A stretch of 36,969 nt of DNA from positions 1 through 36,969 of the forward strand of contig DOOI01000171.1 of assembly GCA_003512825.1 (NCBI GenBank), written 5' to 3'. This document shows positions 1 to 7,141 of this stretch, piece by piece (the stretch's first letter is position 1; every line of letters begins with the position of its first letter). The translations under genes were made by a program, and so were the position numbers. The DNA is from Paracoccaceae bacterium. Its GTDB lineage: Bacteria > Pseudomonadota > Alphaproteobacteria > Rhodobacterales > Rhodobacteraceae. The notes below the pieces were generated by a model, which made no database searches, was not told the DNA's origin, and saw only the letters and a list, made by a program, of their open reading frames with translations.

Positions 1-1
1 G

Positions 2-406
2 AAAAGCTTTGGCAAATTCTGGGGCCTTGCAGGTCTGCGCCTTGGCTTTGCCATCGCCCATCCCAGCACCATCGCGTCTCTCAGCGCCCTGATCGGCCCT
101 TGGCCCGTTTCTGGCCCCGCCCTCGAAGTCGCCACCCGGGCGCTGTCTGATCCCGCATGGGCCGCTGCCACCCGCACGCGCCTTGCCCAAGACAGCGCAC
201 GCCTTGACCGCCTGATGGCGCCCCATAGCAGCCTCGTCGGCGGCACCACGCTCTTTCGCCTTTATGCCGTTCCAGATGCACACAGCTTCCAAACCCGGTT
301 AGCGCAGCATCAGATCTGGTCACGCATCTTCCCCTATTCCTCGACTTGGATCCGGCTGGGCCTCCCACCCGCCGCACGCTGGTCTGCCTTGGAAGCGGCG
401 CTATGA
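2..406 (+). CDS. cobC: CobC-type PLP enzyme, threonine-phosphate decarboxylase (3' part)
   Basis: The open frame enters from the left edge and gives 134 residues ending at TGA 404-406. It opens with SFGKFWGLAGLRLGF, the fold-type I aminotransferase motif that carries the PLP lysine (K at bases 14-16) in CobC/CobD-like L-threonine-O-3-phosphate decarboxylases. The C-terminal small domain follows, with the typical PYSSTWIRLGLP stretch. Known role of the family: makes the aminopropanol phosphate arm of cobalamin. The N-terminal two thirds lie outside the window. The stop overlaps the cbiB start (ATGA), so the two genes are probably translationally coupled. The lysine motif and the cbiB neighbour together make this assignment firm. 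Confidence 0.88.
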   Translation, partial: KSFGKFWGLAGLRLGFAIAHPSTIASLSALIGPWPVSGPALEVATRALSDPAWAAATRTRLAQDSARLDRLMAPHSSLVGGTTLFRLYAVPDAHSFQTRLAQHQIWSRIFPYSSTWIRLGLPPAARWSALEAAL

Positions 407-1302
407 TCCTCGTCCTCGCAATGCTCCTCGACGCGGCCTTGGGCGAACCGAAATGGCTCTGGGATCGCGCACCCCATCCCGCGGTTCTCATGGGTCGCGC
501 CGTATCCGCCCTCGAAGCACGTCTGAACACTGGTGCCAACAGATGCCTCAAAGGAACCCTCGCTCAGGCTGTCCTCGTGCTGGGCGCCGGGCTTCTTGGC
601 CTCCTGCTCAGCCAATTCGGCGCGCTTGTTGAAATCATCGCAGCCGCCATCCTCCTTGCCCAGAAAAGCCTCGTTGACCATGTCCGCGCCGTGGCGATGG
701 GCCTGCGCCAAGGCTTGCCCCAAGGCCGTGCTGCCGTTGCGATGATTGTCTCCCGCGACACGGCCCAACTCGACGAGACCTCCACCGCGCGCGCCGCAAT
801 CGAAAGCGCCGCCGAAAACCTTTCCGATGGGGTTGTTGCACCCATTTTCTGGTTCTTCCTTGCGGGCTTGCCCGGCCTCTTGATCTACAAAATCACAAAT
901 ACCGCCGACAGCACCGTCGGCTACCGCACACCCCGCTTCGAAGCCTATGGTTGGGCCGCCGCGCGCCTTGATGATCTGCTCAACCTTGCCCCGGCCCGTT
1001 TCACCGCCGCTCTGATCACCCTGCTGCATGCGCTCTGGCCACAGCGATCCGCCATTATCGCCGATGCACGCCGCCACAAATCCCCCAACGCAGGCTGGCC
1101 CGAAGCGGCTATGGCCCGCGCCTTGGGCGTGGCTCTCGCAGGCCCCCGCGCCTATCACGGCCAGTCCCAGGACTTTCCCTATGTAAACCCTCAGGGCCGG
1201 ATGTCCCTTGGTGCCGCCGATATCGAAGCCGCCATCCGCATCCTCTGGCAAGTCTGGGCCAGCCTTCTTTTTGCGGCAGTCATGATCGCAATCTTCTTCT
1301 AA
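403..1302 (+). CDS. cbiB: adenosylcobinamide-phosphate synthase CbiB/CobD
   Basis: A 299-residue integral membrane protein of normal family length. It catalyses amide bond formation between adenosylcobyric acid and aminopropanol (phosphate), a late step of cobalamin synthesis. Family landmarks are LLDAALGEPKWLWDRAPHP near the N-terminus, AALIESAAEN-like sequence (here ARAAIESAAENLSDGVVAP), GYRTPRFEAYGWAAARLDD and the SPNAGWPEAAMARALG stretch. Hydrophobic helices include residues about 48-82, 145-165 and 280-298. A longer reading frame opens at 346, but the ATG at 403 overlaps the cobC stop as ATGA and begins with the family's usual N-terminus, so it is preferred. Same operon as cobC. In the Rhodobacter/Pseudomonas nomenclature this gene is called cobD. 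Confidence 0.92.
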   Translation: MILVLAMLLDAALGEPKWLWDRAPHPAVLMGRAVSALEARLNTGANRCLKGTLAQAVLVLGAGLLGLLLSQFGALVEIIAAAILLAQKSLVDHVRAVAMGLRQGLPQGRAAVAMIVSRDTAQLDETSTARAAIESAAENLSDGVVAPIFWFFLAGLPGLLIYKITNTADSTVGYRTPRFEAYGWAAARLDDLLNLAPARFTAALITLLHALWPQRSAIIADARRHKSPNAGWPEAAMARALGVALAGPRAYHGQSQDFPYVNPQGRMSLGAADIEAAIRILWQVWASLLFAAVMIAIFF

Positions 1303-1356
1303 AGATTGCGCTCCCCCCTCATCCTGATAGCGTGCTCGCGAAATCAGGAGTCCCAA

Positions 1357-2562
1357 ATGCCCGCCGTTTTTCGCCCCGCAGCCTTCGTCAAATCTGTCTC
1401 GCGCCTCGCTTGTTCTGCTGGCCTCGTCTTGGGCCTTGCAGCACCAGCGCATGCCGAATGCGGCGGCGACTTCCCCACCTTCCTGCGCGGGATCAAAACC
1501 GAAGCGCTCAAAAAGGGCCACAGCAGTGACACGCTCAATCGCTTTCTCGCCAACGCGCGCCAAGATGGCAAAGTCATCGCTTCAGACCGCAAGCAAGGTG
1601 TCTTTCAACTCGATTTCACCAGTTTTTCCAAACGCCTCATCTCTGACGCACGCACGCAAAAGGGCCGGGCACTGGCCAAGCAACACGCGGCCATCTTCTC
1701 CCGCGCCGAACGCGACTACGGCGTGCCGCGTGGGGTTCTCCTCGCATTTTGGGCTTTCGAAACCGATTACGGCTCTTTTCAAGGCGACTTCAACACGCTC
1801 AACGCCCTTCTGACCCTCTCGCATGATTGCCGCCGCCCAGAGCTGTTTCGCCCACAAGTTTTCGCCGCCCTCGAATTGTTCGAGAAAGGTGACTTCGATC
1901 CTGTCCAAACCAAAGGCGCATGGGCGGGTGAAATCGGCATGGTGCAAATGCTGCCCCGGGACATTCTCGAAAATGGCGTCGATGGTGATGGCGACGGGCA
2001 TGTGAGCCTCAAAACCTCTCCCGCAGACGCGCTGCTCTCTGGTGCCAAAATGCTGCGCGCCCTCGGCTGGACACCCGGCCAACCGTGGCTCCAAGAAGTC
2101 ACAGTGCCCGCCACGATGGATTGGTCCCTCTCTGGAACCGACAAACCGCAGCCCACAGCACACTGGGCCCGTCTTGGGGTCAAGCCGCGCTCCGGCTCCC
2201 TGCCCAATCTCCCCGCCAGCCTCATCCTGCCACAAGGCCACCAAGGCCCGGCCTTCCTCGCCTATCCCAATTTTTCAGTTTATTTCGAGTGGAACCAAAG
2301 CTTTACCTATGTTCTCACAGCTGCCGAATTTGCCAATCGGCTGGTCGGCACCCCCGCCTTCCGCCCCAATAGCCCGGAACCGGGCCTCAAAGGCGATGAT
2401 CTCAAAGCACTCCAACAAAAACTGGCGCGCCGAGGGCATGATGTAGGCAAGATCGACGGCATCCTAGGCGCCGGCACCCGCGCCGCAGTCCAACGCGAAC
2501 AGGCCCGCCTTGGCCTGCCCGCAGATGGCTGGCCCACCAAAGCGCTCTTGTCGAAACTTTAA
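1357..2562 (+). CDS. secreted lytic murein transglycosylase (MltB/GH103 family) with C-terminal peptidoglycan-binding domain
   Basis: A 401-residue protein. The ATG at 1357 follows CAGGAG (1345-1350); an in-frame TTG at 1306 is less likely. Residues 1-33 form a Sec signal peptide ending AHA before Glu34. The MltB-type catalytic domain follows, with LLAFWAFETDYGSFQGDFNT containing the likely catalytic acid Glu135, and a later GEIGMVQMLP stretch. Residues 343-401 are a PG_binding_1 domain (LKALQQKLARRGHDVGKIDG, then GTRAAVQREQ). It should cleave the MurNAc-GlcNAc bond in the periplasm to give 1,6-anhydro ends, as the family does. There is no lipobox at the cleavage site, so it is probably soluble, unlike E. 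coli MltB. Its stop shares TTAA with the convergent smc stop. Confidence 0.9.
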   Translation: MPAVFRPAAFVKSVSRLACSAGLVLGLAAPAHAECGGDFPTFLRGIKTEALKKGHSSDTLNRFLANARQDGKVIASDRKQGVFQLDFTSFSKRLISDARTQKGRALAKQHAAIFSRAERDYGVPRGVLLAFWAFETDYGSFQGDFNTLNALLTLSHDCRRPELFRPQVFAALELFEKGDFDPVQTKGAWAGEIGMVQMLPRDILENGVDGDGDGHVSLKTSPADALLSGAKMLRALGWTPGQPWLQEVTVPATMDWSLSGTDKPQPTAHWARLGVKPRSGSLPNLPASLILPQGHQGPAFLAYPNFSVYFEWNQSFTYVLTAAEFANRLVGTPAFRPNSPEPGLKGDDLKALQQKLARRGHDVGKIDGILGAGTRAAVQREQARLGLPADGWPTKALLSKL

Positions 2563-5500
2563 GCGACCAGCGCCTCTGCCTTCTTGAGGTCAACCGACAC
2601 CAGCTGCGACACGCCCTGCTCCTGCATCGTCACCCCAAACAAACGGTCCATCCGTGCCATGGTCACCGCATGGTGCGTGATGATGAGAAACCGTGTGTCG
2701 GTCCGCCGTGTCATCTCGTCAAGCAAATCACAAAACCGCGTGACGTTCGCGTCATCCAACGGCGCATCCACCTCATCGAGCACACAGATCGGCGCGGGGT
2801 TGGCCAAAAACACACCGAAAATCAATGCCAAAGCCGTGAGCGTTTGCTCCCCCCCCGACAAAAGCGACAGCGTAGAAAGCTTTTTGCCCGGTGGCTGGCA
2901 CATGATCTCAAGCCCCGCCTCCAGCGGATCATCAGACTCGACCAGCACCAAACTCGCCTCACCGCCGCCAAAAAGATGGCTGAACAAAAGCCCAAAGTTG
3001 GTGTTGACCTGCTCAAACGCCGTCAAAAGCCGCTCGCGCCCCTCGCGGTTGAGGCTGGCGATCCCAGACCGCAGCGCGCGGATCGCCTCTTCCAGATCGG
3101 ATTTTTCCCGCGCCAATGTGTCATGCTCTTCTTGCACAGCTTTGGCATCTTCTTCGGCCCGCAGGTTCACCGCGCCCAAGGCTTCGCGCTGCCGCTTCAA
3201 ACGGTTCACATCCGCCTCCACCGCCTCCGCAGGCGGCATGGTCGTGGGATCCCCCCCAAGGCTCTCCAGCAAATCGGCTGGTGTGGTCTCCAAATCCTCC
3301 GCGATCCGCTCTGCCGCATAGGCCACGGTCTCGCGTGCCGCGTCCATCCGGGCCTCGGCCCGCGCGCGCGCTTCACGCGCTTCGCCGGCTTGGCGCTCGG
3401 CATCCCGCTCTGCCCCATGCGCCTCGCGCAAGGCCGTTTCCGCCAGCGCCAGCGCATCCGCTGCCGCCGCCCTGCGCGCTTCCGCCTTGTCAATCTCCTC
3501 GCCCAAGGCCTCGCGCTTGGCAGCAATCTCTTCTGGCGCGGCGCTGGCTTCTGCCAACGCGTCTTCGCTCTCTTCCCGCCGCGCTTCCAATTCCGAAGCC
3601 CGCACCTTCGCAGTCTCCAAACGATGCCGCCAGCCCGACAATTCCTTCGTCACTTCCTGTGACCGCCGCGTGCGGGCCTCGCCTTCGCGGCGCACTTCCT
3701 CATAGGCCGAGCGCCGCGACATCATGGTAATTCGCGCCGCTTCCACGGTCATCCGCACATCTTCAACCGAGATCCGCGCTTCGTCCAACCCATCCAGCGC
3801 CGCCAAGGCGCGTTCTGCCTCCAGCGTCCGCGCGCGGGCCGCCATCGCCTCTTCCTCATGGCGCGCCACGGCCAAGCCAAGGCTCTCCAACTTTGCCGCA
3901 GCCAAACTCCGATCCGCTTCTGCCCGGCTCAAGGCCCGCGCCGCTTCCGCGACCCGACCATCGGCTGCGCGCCGCGCCAGTCGCGCCGCTTGATCCGCTT
4001 CCGTCAAAGCCAGCAACCGCGCCGTAAGCGTCTCATGCGCGTCGCGCGCACCATCCACCTTCGCAGTGGACCGCGCCATTTGCTGCTTGAGGCCCTCAAG
4101 CCGGTTGAGCTGCTCCAAACGCAGGGCCGCCGCCGAGGGCGCCTCCTCTGCCCAAGATCGAAACCCATCCCAACGCCACAAATCCCCCTCCAGCGACACA
4201 AGCCGCTGGCCGGGTTTAAGCAGAGGTTGCAACCGCGGCGCATCTTCCGGGTCCACAAGCCCAATCTGCGCCATCCGGCGCTCCAACACATCGGGCACCG
4301 AAACATGCGCCGCCAACGACGTGACACCATCGGGCAGCGCCTGTGTCTCGGCATAGGGTGGCAGAACCGACCAACCAGATGGCCCCTCTGCCTCGACTTC
4401 GGGCGCGCGCAGATCATCCGCCAGTGCCGCCCCCAGTGCCTTCTCAAAACCGATTTCAACCTGCAAACGGTCAATAATCTGCCCGCCCTCGGCGGTATCG
4501 CGGTCCAAGAGCCGCGCCAGCGCCGTCGCTTCAGCACGCAGCGTGTTCAACTCGCCCTCTGCCTCCGAGCGTTCCGCCCGTGCCTCTGCCTCGCGCGATT
4601 GGGTCTCTGCCCGCGCCGCTTCGGCCTCTTCCAAAACGTCTTCCGCCGACTCGGCGGTGGCCTGCGCCTCTTCTGCTGCCTCTAGGGCCGCCTCCTGCGC
4701 CTCTGCCGCCGCATTCAACGCCTCTTGTGCGCCCTCGACCGTATCCCGCGCGCGCAGCGCTTCCGCCTCGGACCGCTCCCGCGTCTTGCGACTATCTTCC
4801 ACCAAACGCTGCGCCGAATGGTGACGCGCCGCGAGCCGCGCCACATCCTCGGTGATCTGGCTCAACTCGGCTTCGCGCTCCTGCAACACCGATGCCGACT
4901 CGCGCGAGGCGTCCGCCGCTGTCTCCAGCCGCTCACCATGCCCCTCGCCCGCCTTGGCAAGCTCACGCGCCTCCCACTCAAGCCGTTGGATCACCTCACC
5001 CGCATCGCGGTTCAGCCCGCCTTCACGCTCCATATCCCGGTCAATCTGCAAGATCCGGTTCTTCAGCGTCTCGATCTGCTCCAACACCCGGCTTTCCTGA
5101 TCGACAAGCGTGTCGCGCTGCACGATCAAACGCTGCAAGATCGCCCCGGCAATCGCCTCTTCCTCGCGCTTGGGCGGCATCGCATCCTCTGCCGCCAACC
5201 GCGCCTTGCCAGCTGCGCGCGACGTCAACTCCGCCTGCGCCGCTGCACTCACGCGCTCGCGCAATGCGTCTTGCGCCACGGCGCGGGCCTCATCCGCTTC
5301 CCGCCAACGGCGATACAAAAGCATCCCCTCCGCCCGGCGCAATTCCTCGCCAATCGCCCGATAGCGCGCCGCTTGTCGCGCTTGCCGCTCAAGGCTCTGG
5401 AGCTGCTGCGCCAATTGCTCCAGCACATCCTCCACCCGCGCAAGGTTCTGCTCCGCCCCATTGAGCTTCAACTCCGCCTCATGGCGCCGCTGATACAGCC

Positions 5501-6014
5501 CGGAAATCCCGGCCGCCTCTTCTAGAATACGCCGCCGATTCTTGGGCTTGGCATTGATCAATTCCGAAATCTGCCCCTGCCGCACCAGCGCCGGCGAATG
5601 CGCCCCCGTTGATGCATCGGCAAACAACATCTGCACATCACGTGCCCGCACGTCTTTGGTATTGACCTTATAGGCCGAGCCAACATCGCGGGTGATCCGC
5701 CGGATGATTTCCAATTGATCGTTATCGTTGAAACCCGCAGGCGCCAAACGCTCCGCATTGTCCAAAATAAGGGCCACTTCCGCAAAATTTCGCGCAGGCC
5801 GTGTCGCCGCGCCGGCAAAGATCACATCTTCCATGCCACCGCCACGCATCGCCGTCGGGCGGTTTTCGCCCATCACCCAGCGCAGCGCTTCCAAAAGATT
5901 CGATTTGCCACAGCCGTTCGGCCCCACCACCCCCGTCAAACCATCCTTGATCAGAAGGTCTGTCGGATCGACGAAGCTCTTGAACCCGGTCAATCGCAAT
6001 TTCGAAAAGCGCAC
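2559..6014 (-). CDS. smc: chromosome segregation protein SMC
   Basis: An 1151-residue protein with the full SMC layout. The N-terminal head has Walker A GPNGCGKSN (residues 31-39, Lys37). A long coiled coil rich in Ala/Glu/Arg follows, interrupted near residues 510-640 by a hinge. After the return coiled coil, the C-terminal head has the ABC signature LSGGEQ (from residue 1052) and Walker B ICVLDE (1076-1081). It organises and segregates the chromosome, normally with ScpA/ScpB, which are not in this window. The GTG at 6014 follows GGGAG and starts with the canonical VRFSKLRLTGFKSF; the frame extends to 6104 but those extra residues are not family-like. A TTGACA word lies at 6088-6083 with no good -10, and a DnaA-box word is about 110 bp upstream. 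Confidence 0.95.
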   Translation of the reverse strand: MRFSKLRLTGFKSFVDPTDLLIKDGLTGVVGPNGCGKSNLLEALRWVMGENRPTAMRGGGMEDVIFAGAATRPARNFAEVALILDNAERLAPAGFNDNDQLEIIRRITRDVGSAYKVNTKDVRARDVQMLFADASTGAHSPALVRQGQISELINAKPKNRRRILEEAAGISGLYQRRHEAELKLNGAEQNLARVEDVLEQLAQQLQSLERQARQAARYRAIGEELRRAEGMLLYRRWREADEARAVAQDALRERVSAAAQAELTSRAAGKARLAAEDAMPPKREEEAIAGAILQRLIVQRDTLVDQESRVLEQIETLKNRILQIDRDMEREGGLNRDAGEVIQRLEWEARELAKAGEGHGERLETAADASRESASVLQEREAELSQITEDVARLAARHHSAQRLVEDSRKTRERSEAEALRARDTVEGAQEALNAAAEAQEAALEAAEEAQATAESAEDVLEEAEAARAETQSREAEARAERSEAEGELNTLRAEATALARLLDRDTAEGGQIIDRLQVEIGFEKALGAALADDLRAPEVEAEGPSGWSVLPPYAETQALPDGVTSLAAHVSVPDVLERRMAQIGLVDPEDAPRLQPLLKPGQRLVSLEGDLWRWDGFRSWAEEAPSAAALRLEQLNRLEGLKQQMARSTAKVDGARDAHETLTARLLALTEADQAARLARRAADGRVAEAARALSRAEADRSLAAAKLESLGLAVARHEEEAMAARARTLEAERALAALDGLDEARISVEDVRMTVEAARITMMSRRSAYEEVRREGEARTRRSQEVTKELSGWRHRLETAKVRASELEARREESEDALAEASAAPEEIAAKREALGEEIDKAEARRAAAADALALAETALREAHGAERDAERQAGEAREARARAEARMDAARETVAYAAERIAEDLETTPADLLESLGGDPTTMPPAEAVEADVNRLKRQREALGAVNLRAEEDAKAVQEEHDTLAREKSDLEEAIRALRSGIASLNREGRERLLTAFEQVNTNFGLLFSHLFGGGEASLVLVESDDPLEAGLEIMCQPPGKKLSTLSLLSGGEQTLTALALIFGVFLANPAPICVLDEVDAPLDDANVTRFCDLLDEMTRRTDTRFLIITHHAVTMARMDRLFGVTMQEQGVSQLVSVDLKKAEALVA

Positions 6015-6122
6015 TCTTTTCTCCCGCGTGGTAGCCTCACACCGTGAAGCCGAGCCAAAGACTGCCAAGCCACCCCGCCTTGTGTCAACGCGCAATCCCT
6101 CCATTTGGGGGATTTGGGCAGG

Positions 6123-6131
6123 TTATCCACA
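6123..6131 (+). promoter_or_regulatory. DnaA-box-like word upstream of smc
   Basis: TTATCCACA at 6123-6131 is an exact match to the DnaA-box consensus TTATNCACA. It lies in the intergenic region between smc (-, start 6014) and the GNAT gene (+, start 6223). A single 9-mer can occur by chance, but its place upstream of a chromosome-segregation gene is suggestive. Confidence 0.4.
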
Positions 6132-6222
6132 AGATATTGGCCAAACCTCGCCTCAATCCCCGCATTTCTTCCCTTGTCGGCCCCCTGTGTCCCGCGCCAT
6201 TCTTCACCGGAAAGGAACGCAA

Positions 6223-6714
6223 ATGACCGCACCAACCCTGCATCGCCTCACGCCCCTCGACGACATGCGTGCCGTCCATGCCCTGCTGATGGACGCCTTC
6301 GCCTATATGGCGTCGCGCATTGATCCCCCCTCTTCGCTCCTCCGCATGCACCCCACCGACCTCGCTCAGGCCGCCGCGACAGGAGAGGTTTGGATTGCAG
6401 GCGACACCGCCCGCCTGACAGCGCGTGCCACTCCGATGGCCTGCATGGTGCTCACAGCGCGGGCCGATACGCTCTACTTGGGCAAATTCGCCATCGCCCC
6501 GCCATATCGTGGGCGCGGTCTTGCGCGTCAGATGATCGAACATGCTGCGGCACGGGCCCGCGCACGCGGTCTCGCCTCTGTCACGCTTGAAACACGCGTA
6601 GAGCTTTCAGAAAACCAAGCGGCCTTTTGTGCCCTCGGCTTTGTCGAAACAGGCCGCTCCGCACATGCCGGATATGACGCGCCTACCTCGATCACGTATC
6701 GTCGCCCTGCCTAA
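6223..6714 (+). CDS. GNAT family N-acetyltransferase
   Basis: A 163-residue protein starting at ATG 6223 behind GGAAAGGA (6209-6216). A longer open frame runs upstream, but only this start has a ribosome binding site. The single GNAT domain shows LYLGKFAIAPPYRGRGLARQ, where the beta4 strand is followed by the acetyl-CoA pyrophosphate loop (R-G-R-G-L-A), then an Ala/Arg-rich helix. The end has the usual NQAAFCALGFVETGR segment. It should transfer an acetyl group to an unknown amine. It is divergent from smc and its stop is 3 bp from the convergent lipoprotein stop. The substrate cannot be read from the sequence. Confidence 0.8.
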   Translation: MTAPTLHRLTPLDDMRAVHALLMDAFAYMASRIDPPSSLLRMHPTDLAQAAATGEVWIAGDTARLTARATPMACMVLTARADTLYLGKFAIAPPYRGRGLARQMIEHAAARARARGLASVTLETRVELSENQAAFCALGFVETGRSAHAGYDAPTSITYRRPA

Positions 6715-6717
6715 GGA

Positions 6718-7005
6718 TCAGCACGCTAATCTGGCCACAATCACGGCGGCATCACCGCGCAGATCCCGCACCCGACACCCTGTCGCGCGCTCAATCGCGC
6801 GGCTCGCCCGCGCCGACACATCTGTCAGACTGCGCGCCCACTCGGTGTTCACGCGCACGGCTTCGGCCAAATCCCCACGCTGGCGAATATGAAACTCCGC
6901 GCCTCCCTCTGTCTCGACGGCTGTCGGCAGACCACGAAAATGCGGCGTTGGCGCCGAACAGGCCACCAAGACGCACAAAATCAAAAGGGCGCGACACAGT
7001 CTCAT
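6718..7005 (-). CDS. small predicted lipoprotein, function unknown
   Basis: A 95-residue protein. The N-terminus MRLCRALLILCVLVAC is a type II signal peptide with lipobox LVAC, lipidated cysteine Cys16, followed by Ser (+2), which suggests transport to the outer membrane by Lol rules. The mature part is about 80 residues with two further cysteines (TGCRVRDLRGD and the C-terminal residue), perhaps a disulfide. No domain is recognised. No strong ribosome binding site precedes the ATG. A TTAA-N7-TTAA box is centred about 32 bp upstream, so CtrA control is possible. It converges with the GNAT gene, with 3 bp between stops. A real gene is favoured by the clean lipobox and the promoter-like upstream element. 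Confidence 0.62.
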   Translation of the reverse strand: MRLCRALLILCVLVACSAPTPHFRGLPTAVETEGGAEFHIRQRGDLAEAVRVNTEWARSLTDVSARASRAIERATGCRVRDLRGDAAVIVARLAC

Positions 7006-7027
7006 CGCCGCAATCTGTACGTCCCGA

Positions 7028-7046
7028 GGTTAACAGCCGGTTAACC
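7028..7046. promoter_or_regulatory. CtrA-type binding site (TTAA-N7-TTAA)
   Basis: GGTTAAC-AGCCG-GTTAACC is a perfect 7-bp-arm inverted repeat. It contains TTAA at 7030-7033 and 7041-7044 with exactly 7 bp between them, the full CtrA consensus of alphaproteobacteria (TTAA-N7-TTAA). It lies 23 bp before the lipoprotein start on the minus strand and about 100 bp before the TsoY-like gene on the plus strand. The position fits regulation of the lipoprotein promoter better. Confidence 0.5.
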
Positions 7047-7080
7047 GCCCCCCTGCGACAACTCATCCCAAATTGCCCAC

Positions 7081-7110
7081 TTCACATTCTATAATTAGAA
7101 TGTATATATA
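7081..7110 (+). promoter_or_regulatory. predicted promoter of the TsoY-like gene
   Basis: TTCACA at 7081-7086 (one mismatch to TTGACA) and TATATA at 7105-7110 are 18 bp apart. The segment is strikingly AT-rich in a GC-rich genome. One SqrR/BigR-type operator occupies the spacer and the second begins at the -10 and covers the expected start site. This is a typical arrangement for a repressor that blocks RNA polymerase. Confidence 0.5.
7086..7101. promoter_or_regulatory. SqrR/BigR-type operator 1 (ATTC-N8-GAAT)
   Basis: ATTC at 7086-7089, eight bases, GAAT at 7098-7101. The symmetry extends to ACATTCTA-TAAT-TAGAATGT (7084-7103), with perfect 8-bp arms. ATTC-N8-GAAT is the motif described for SqrR of Rhodobacter capsulatus, an ArsR-family repressor that senses sulfide-derived persulfides, and it resembles BigR sites. 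Confidence 0.68.
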
Positions 7111-7125
7111 TTCTGAAATCAGAAT
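7110..7125. promoter_or_regulatory. SqrR/BigR-type operator 2 (ATTC-N8-GAAT)
   Basis: ATTC at 7110-7113, eight bases, GAAT at 7122-7125, with 6-bp perfect arms ATTCTG-AAAT-CAGAAT. Its centre is 24 bp from that of operator 1, so two dimers could bind in phase-related positions. It ends 16 bp before the ATG of the TsoY-like gene and lies over the predicted transcription start. Confidence 0.68.
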
Positions 7126-7141
7126 GTAACGGAGCACTCCA

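Noticed and set aside
334..1563. Long minus-strand open frame (409 codons) opposite cbiB and the transglycosylase
   Set aside because: It lies antisense to two well-recognised genes, has low-complexity Gly/Ala/Glu composition and shows no family motif; long shadow frames are common in high-GC DNA.
2670..5525. Several plus-strand open frames of 190-330 codons opposite smc
   Set aside because: They mirror the Ala/Glu/Arg coiled coil as Arg/Pro/Leu-rich sequence and have no recognisable domain.
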